Positions 61,101 through 64,000 of a stretch of DNA of 64,000 nucleotides are shown in pieces (the stretch's first letter is position 1; each line of letters opens with the position of its first letter). The notes beneath the pieces were generated by a model. That model saw nothing but the letters and a program-made list of their open reading frames with translations, did not search any database and was not told where the DNA came from. The DNA comes from Rhabdophis nuchalis (taxonomy: Eukaryota > Chordata > Lepidosauria > Squamata > Natricidae). The translations under genes and the position numbers were made by a program. Location of the stretch: assembly GCA_039707465.1 (NCBI GenBank), contig CM077644.1, positions 101,819,375 through 101,883,374 on the forward strand, given 5' to 3'.

Positions 61101-62844
61101 TAAGCATTGAACAGCTGGCAAGCCGACTTCTGCAGAATCCAGTGAAAATAACAGTCGGAGAAAAGAATCTGCCATGTTCTAATATTCGCCAGATTATTTT
61201 GTGGATAGAAGAGCCTTCCAAAAAGAAAAAGCTTTTTGAAATATTAAATGTTAGTACCCTCAAACCATAGATATTTGGGAAAAATGTGCTAGAACCGTTG
61301 CTATAATCAGTTTTGTTCCTGGAAATGTAGCCATTAAAACCATAAATCTATTCCTCTTGGGCAATTTCTCTGCTGAAATATTGATAGTATCCATCTTATT
61401 GATTATGTAGACTTGCATATTACTGCAAGTTTGTATGTATATATGTGTGTGTTTATATAGGGATGGAGGCGGGTAGGTATGTTAACCTGTGATGGTGGAA
61501 GCTATTTAAATTAAGTAACAACTAATATTCAAATAATTATGCCATAGTCCAAGGCATTTTTGCTACGTTTGAATAGAAATCATGCTATGCTATACTCTAC
61601 ATAGTTTTCACAAGAGTGTTAAAATAATTTGTATTGTGGCATGTTTCCTTCATAAGAAACTAAAACACATAGCCTTTGGGCTGTGAGAATTTAAACAGCT
61701 CTTTTGATTTGGTTGGAATACTTAAATCCTCATGGTGTTAAAACCATTTTTAAAAACTATAGTAATAGAAAATAATTATGGATATTTGCATTCTTTTTAC
61801 TATTCAAAAATATTTGAAACATTATTGCTTCAGGCTTAGTAATAATGGAAAATAGTACTTCCTTTGCTTTATTTACCACCACTAAATCTCACACTATTCC
61901 ATTTATCTTTTTTGGGGTGGGTGCATAAATTAATCTTTTTATTTTTCCCTTTTGCTCACTGTGGTCTCCCTGTGCCCCTCTTTTTTAGGATAAGAAACTC
62001 TTTAAGCCTCCAGTACTGGTATTTGTGGAATGTAAGTTGGGTGCTGATCTTCTGAGTAATGCTGTTCATAAAATCACAGGTTTACAGACAACATCGATGC
62101 ATGCTGAGAAATCACAGTCAGAAAGAACTGCAATTTTACAGGTTTGTAAATGAGCCTATCTAAAAACTAGCTAAATCTATGGTTAAAGAACTCTAAATCA
62201 GGGTTTCCCAAAGTGTGGTTTGAGGACCTTTCAGGTTCTGCAAAGTCAAATATTTCAGAATTTCTCAATTCTAATCAGTTTAGTAAATATCGATTCAGTA
62301 GCTACAGCCTTTATAAACCAAAGCTCTTTGGGGTTCTCAGTCTTGAGACCAAAACATTTTGAGAACTGCTCCTCTAGACACAGTACACTATTAGGTAGAG
62401 AGTTTGAGATTGACCTCTTAGTAAGTCTCCTTTTAGATGAAAGTTATTTTTCATATCATAAAATATATCTGAAGATTCATTGTGCTGGCTAAAGCAGCTA
62501 TGGAATCAGGCTTGGGAATTTAAGTTCACAGGAAATGTGTCACAGGTAAAATGTTTTCAACTTTATAAAATTACATAGACTCTTCTTTTGCCTTATTGTT
62601 CAACTATTGTTTTTGTTTTCTTTGAAATGTATTCCGAATTTTTGCTGATGCCTTTGTAATGTTGAAAGGTATGTTTCTATTGATGAAAATAACGATTATA
62701 TTTCCCTTGTGCTAGGGATTATTGCAAGGGAAATATGAAGTTGTAGTAAGCACTGGAGTCCTTGGGCGTGGACTTGACCTTGTCAATATTAAGCTGGTGG
62801 TGAATTTTGACATGCCATCTAGCATGGATGAATATGTGCACCAG
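57298..62844 (+). CDS. DDX59: DDX59, zinc-finger HIT and DEAD-box RNA helicase (six coding exons; last exon outside the window)
   Basis: DDX59 is a DEAD-box ATP-dependent RNA helicase with an N-terminal zf-HIT zinc finger; in human it is linked to an orofaciodigital syndrome. Coding exons are 57298-58110, 58665-58832, 60191-60280, 60998-61249, 61989-62141 and 62716-62844. All have GT-AG borders in phase 0 and give 271+56+30+84+51+43 = 535 codons. The zf-HIT ligands are C112, C115, C123, C131, C135 and H139. Helicase motifs are the Q-motif region ending TPVQ (about 210-233), motif I TGSGKT (252-257), Ia PTRELA (282-287), Ib TPGR (332-335), II DEVD (356-359), III SAT (387-389) and V RGLD (510-513). 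Motif VI should follow in the next exon, after position 64000. The human protein is about 619 residues, so roughly 85 are missing at the C-terminus. The oddity is DEVD, where I recall DEAD in the mammalian protein. Confidence 0.96.
58665..58832 (+). CDS. DDX59: DDX59 coding exon 2: motif Ia
   Basis: 168 nt, 56 codons (272-327), starting [15 protein letters not shown] and ending LKQNVK. The acceptor is a T-rich tract ending TTTTTAAG. The donor is GTTAAG|GTAAAT. It carries motif Ia PTRELA and the GG motif (LLVGGLPLP). Confidence 0.94.
59290..59690. mobile_element. Degenerate L2 fragments in opposite orientations, DDX59 intron
   Basis: On the minus strand 59681-59580 translates to [17 protein letters not shown], matching [15 protein letters not shown] of the L2 ORF at 16754. 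On the plus strand about 59370-59540 decodes in pieces to a text resembling DYCNALYMG...[10 protein letters not shown]...LHWLP of the same ORF. Both are decayed. Confidence 0.6.
60191..60280 (+). CDS. DDX59: DDX59 coding exon 3: motif Ib and first half of motif II
   Basis: 90 nt, 30 codons (328-357), [13 protein letters not shown] through IKIAVVDE. The acceptor is TTATTTTAG and the donor GATGAG|GTAAGT. The exon ends inside helicase motif II, after Asp-Glu. Confidence 0.94.
60998..61249 (+). CDS. DDX59: DDX59 coding exon 4: second half of motif II, motif III
   Basis: 252 nt, 84 codons (358-441), [19 protein letters not shown] through KKKLFEILN. The acceptor is AAAATAG|GTTGAT and the donor TTAAAT|GTTAGT. 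The first codon is GTT (Val), so motif II reads D-E-V-D. Motif III is SAT (387-389). Confidence 0.94.
61989..62141 (+). CDS. DDX59: DDX59 coding exon 5: start of RecA domain 2
   Basis: 153 nt, 51 codons (442-492), [19 protein letters not shown] through SERTAILQ. It includes motif IV (VLVFVECK). The acceptor is TTTTTTAG and the donor TTACAG|GTTTGT. Confidence 0.94.
62198..62382. mobile_element. Probable old hAT remnant in DDX59 intron
   Basis: It starts CAGGGTTTCCCAAAGTGTGG, a Charlie-like hAT end, and ends near CATTTTGAGAACTGCTC. The flanks CTCTAAAT/CTCTAGAC are only loosely alike. Confidence 0.45.
62716..62844 (+). CDS. DDX59: DDX59 coding exon 6: motif V
   Basis: 129 nt, 43 codons (493-535), [19 protein letters not shown] through SSMDEYVHQ. 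The acceptor is TTGTGCTAG and the donor CACCAG|GTAAAT. It carries motif V ([10 protein letters not shown]). The expected continuation IGRVGR (motif VI) is not present before 64000. Confidence 0.94.
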
Positions 62845-63119
62845 GTAAATACACTTCCTGATTTAAAAGGCATAGTGTAATATTGAAACTTTCAACAAAA
62901 AGCAAGCCTCATTACTCAAAAGACTTACAAAGTGCTTGAAAGTACAAAATGGACTGCGGAGGAAGGACTTTTCAAATTAGAAGTTCACTCTTGAGTATGT
63001 TACACATTTTAAAGAGTGCCTAAAGAGCTATGTTCTGTATCATGCTATAGGTGTAAACAACAAATTGTAGTTTTCCAAGCACATTTTGAATAAACATGTA
63101 AGAGAACTAACATTCATTT

Positions 63120-63285
63120 CAATGTCTATGGAGATTCTCAACCATCCAGATCAGTGGGTCCCAAAAGTGCTTTTCAAAAAGCAACTTGATTTAGTTTTTT
63201 TCTTGAAAATATTTTGCACAAGTGGAATCTTTTCAAGAAAAAAAACAGAAAGGTCAGTTGCTTTTTGAAAAGCACTTTTGGGTAC
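63120..63285. mobile_element. Palindromic element in DDX59 intron
   Basis: Arms 63160-63186 and 63256-63282 are perfect 27-nt inverted copies (core AAAAGTGCTTTTCAAAAAGC). An inner pair (TTTTTTTCTTGAAAA / TTTTCAAGAAAAAAAA) extends the hairpin. The left flank TCTATGGAGATTCTCAACC matches the left flank of the foldback element at 2107. Confidence 0.7.
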
Positions 63286-63600
63286 ATTCCTTTAAATAAC
63301 TTCCTTACTAAAGCTAATTAAAATACAGTGAACAACATTTGTTTTGTGATGTGTCCATTACTCTACATGTCCTGGCAAAAAAACCTTGAAGTATCTTATG
63401 TAATCATAAAACATATGTGATTTATTTTGTTAGTTGCTTAGTGTTACTGTATCTATTTGCTACATTGTTTTTGGTTTTTTTTTTTTTTAAATTTTTGCTG
63501 GTCATTAACTAAATAAGTACTGTATTGTATTGTTCCTTTGTCCATGACTGAAACTTTAGTCAATTTAATTATTCGTAATTATATATATATATATATTGTA

Positions 63601-63990
63601 CAGGGAGTCCTTGATTTATGACCATTTGTTTAATTATGGTTTGAAGTAAACAACAGCTTCAGAAAAGTGACTTATGATCTGCCTTTGAAGTTACCACTGT
63701 CACACTGCCTCCACTGTCACATGATTGCAATTCAGATGCTTGGGAACTGGCTTGGATTTAAGACAGCTGCGGCATCTTGTCGTGTGATTGCGATTTGCAA
63801 CCTCACTTAGCTCCCAGCATGCAAAGTCGTTTGAGGAAACCAGGTTTAATTAATAGTCAAATGATTCATTTAACAACTGAATGATTCAGTTAACAGTGCA
63901 GTGATTTGCTTGAACTTTTATGATAAAAATGGTTGTAATATTCAGGTCCAGTTGTGTGATGATTTGCTTTATGATCACACCAGTGTACAA
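63601..63990 (+). mobile_element. TIR MITE related to the AGTCCTCAA family, in DDX59 intron
   Basis: It begins CAGGGAGTCCTTGATTTATG directly after TA. It includes CACATGATTGCAATTCAG and ATTCATTTAACAACTGAATG. It is a diverged subfamily with a worn right end close to the window edge. Confidence 0.6.
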
Positions 63991-64000
63991 TGAAAATTCT

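Overview
The window reads as vertebrate nuclear DNA from a squamate reptile, most probably a snake. Its genes have long introns with GT-AG splice sites. Its repeats include tRNA-derived SINEs with Bov-B-like tails (Sauria SINE type), CR1 and L2 non-LTR elements, many short hAT and TIR elements, Helitrons and very long tetranucleotide arrays. The species cannot be named from sequence alone.

Two protein genes are present, arranged head to head, as CAMSAP2 and DDX59 are in human. CAMSAP2 is on the minus strand: coding exon 1 (27717-27855), a 21.4 kb intron and coding exon 2 (6027-6286). The rest of the gene lies beyond position 1. A CpG island of about 1.4 kb (27840-29250) is its promoter and 5' leader. 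DDX59 is on the plus strand: a probable noncoding exon 1 ending at 52534, then six coding exons (57298-62844) giving 535 codons. The last coding exon, with helicase motif VI, lies beyond 64000. About 23 kb of repeat-rich DNA separates the two promoters.

By region: 1-6026 is CAMSAP2 intron 2 with a Sauria SINE, a foldback element, an 8-bp-TSD hAT element and a CR1 piece. 6287-27716 is CAMSAP2 intron 1, with two Helitrons, CR1 pieces, several hAT elements and an L2-like LINE that keeps a 986-codon open reading frame. 29251-52380 is intergenic, with SINEs, hAT elements, a Tc1-type MITE, an inverted repeat around a TTTC/TC array, two more Helitrons, a GC-rich 838-bp hAT element, a pyrimidine-rich tandem region and a TIR element of about 1.07 kb. 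52535-64000 is DDX59.

The most unusual observations are these. A fragment of about 109 bp matching antisense 28S rRNA sits inside one Helitron. Another Helitron carries a GC-rich payload with a hairpin unit repeated three times. Four Helitron copies are all inserted between A and T. The predicted DDX59 helicase motif II reads DEVD rather than DEAD. A seven-codon upstream ORF ends one codon before the DDX59 start. One AGGT-array module is shared by two unrelated transposon types. No CRISPR array, tRNA gene or intact rRNA gene was seen.
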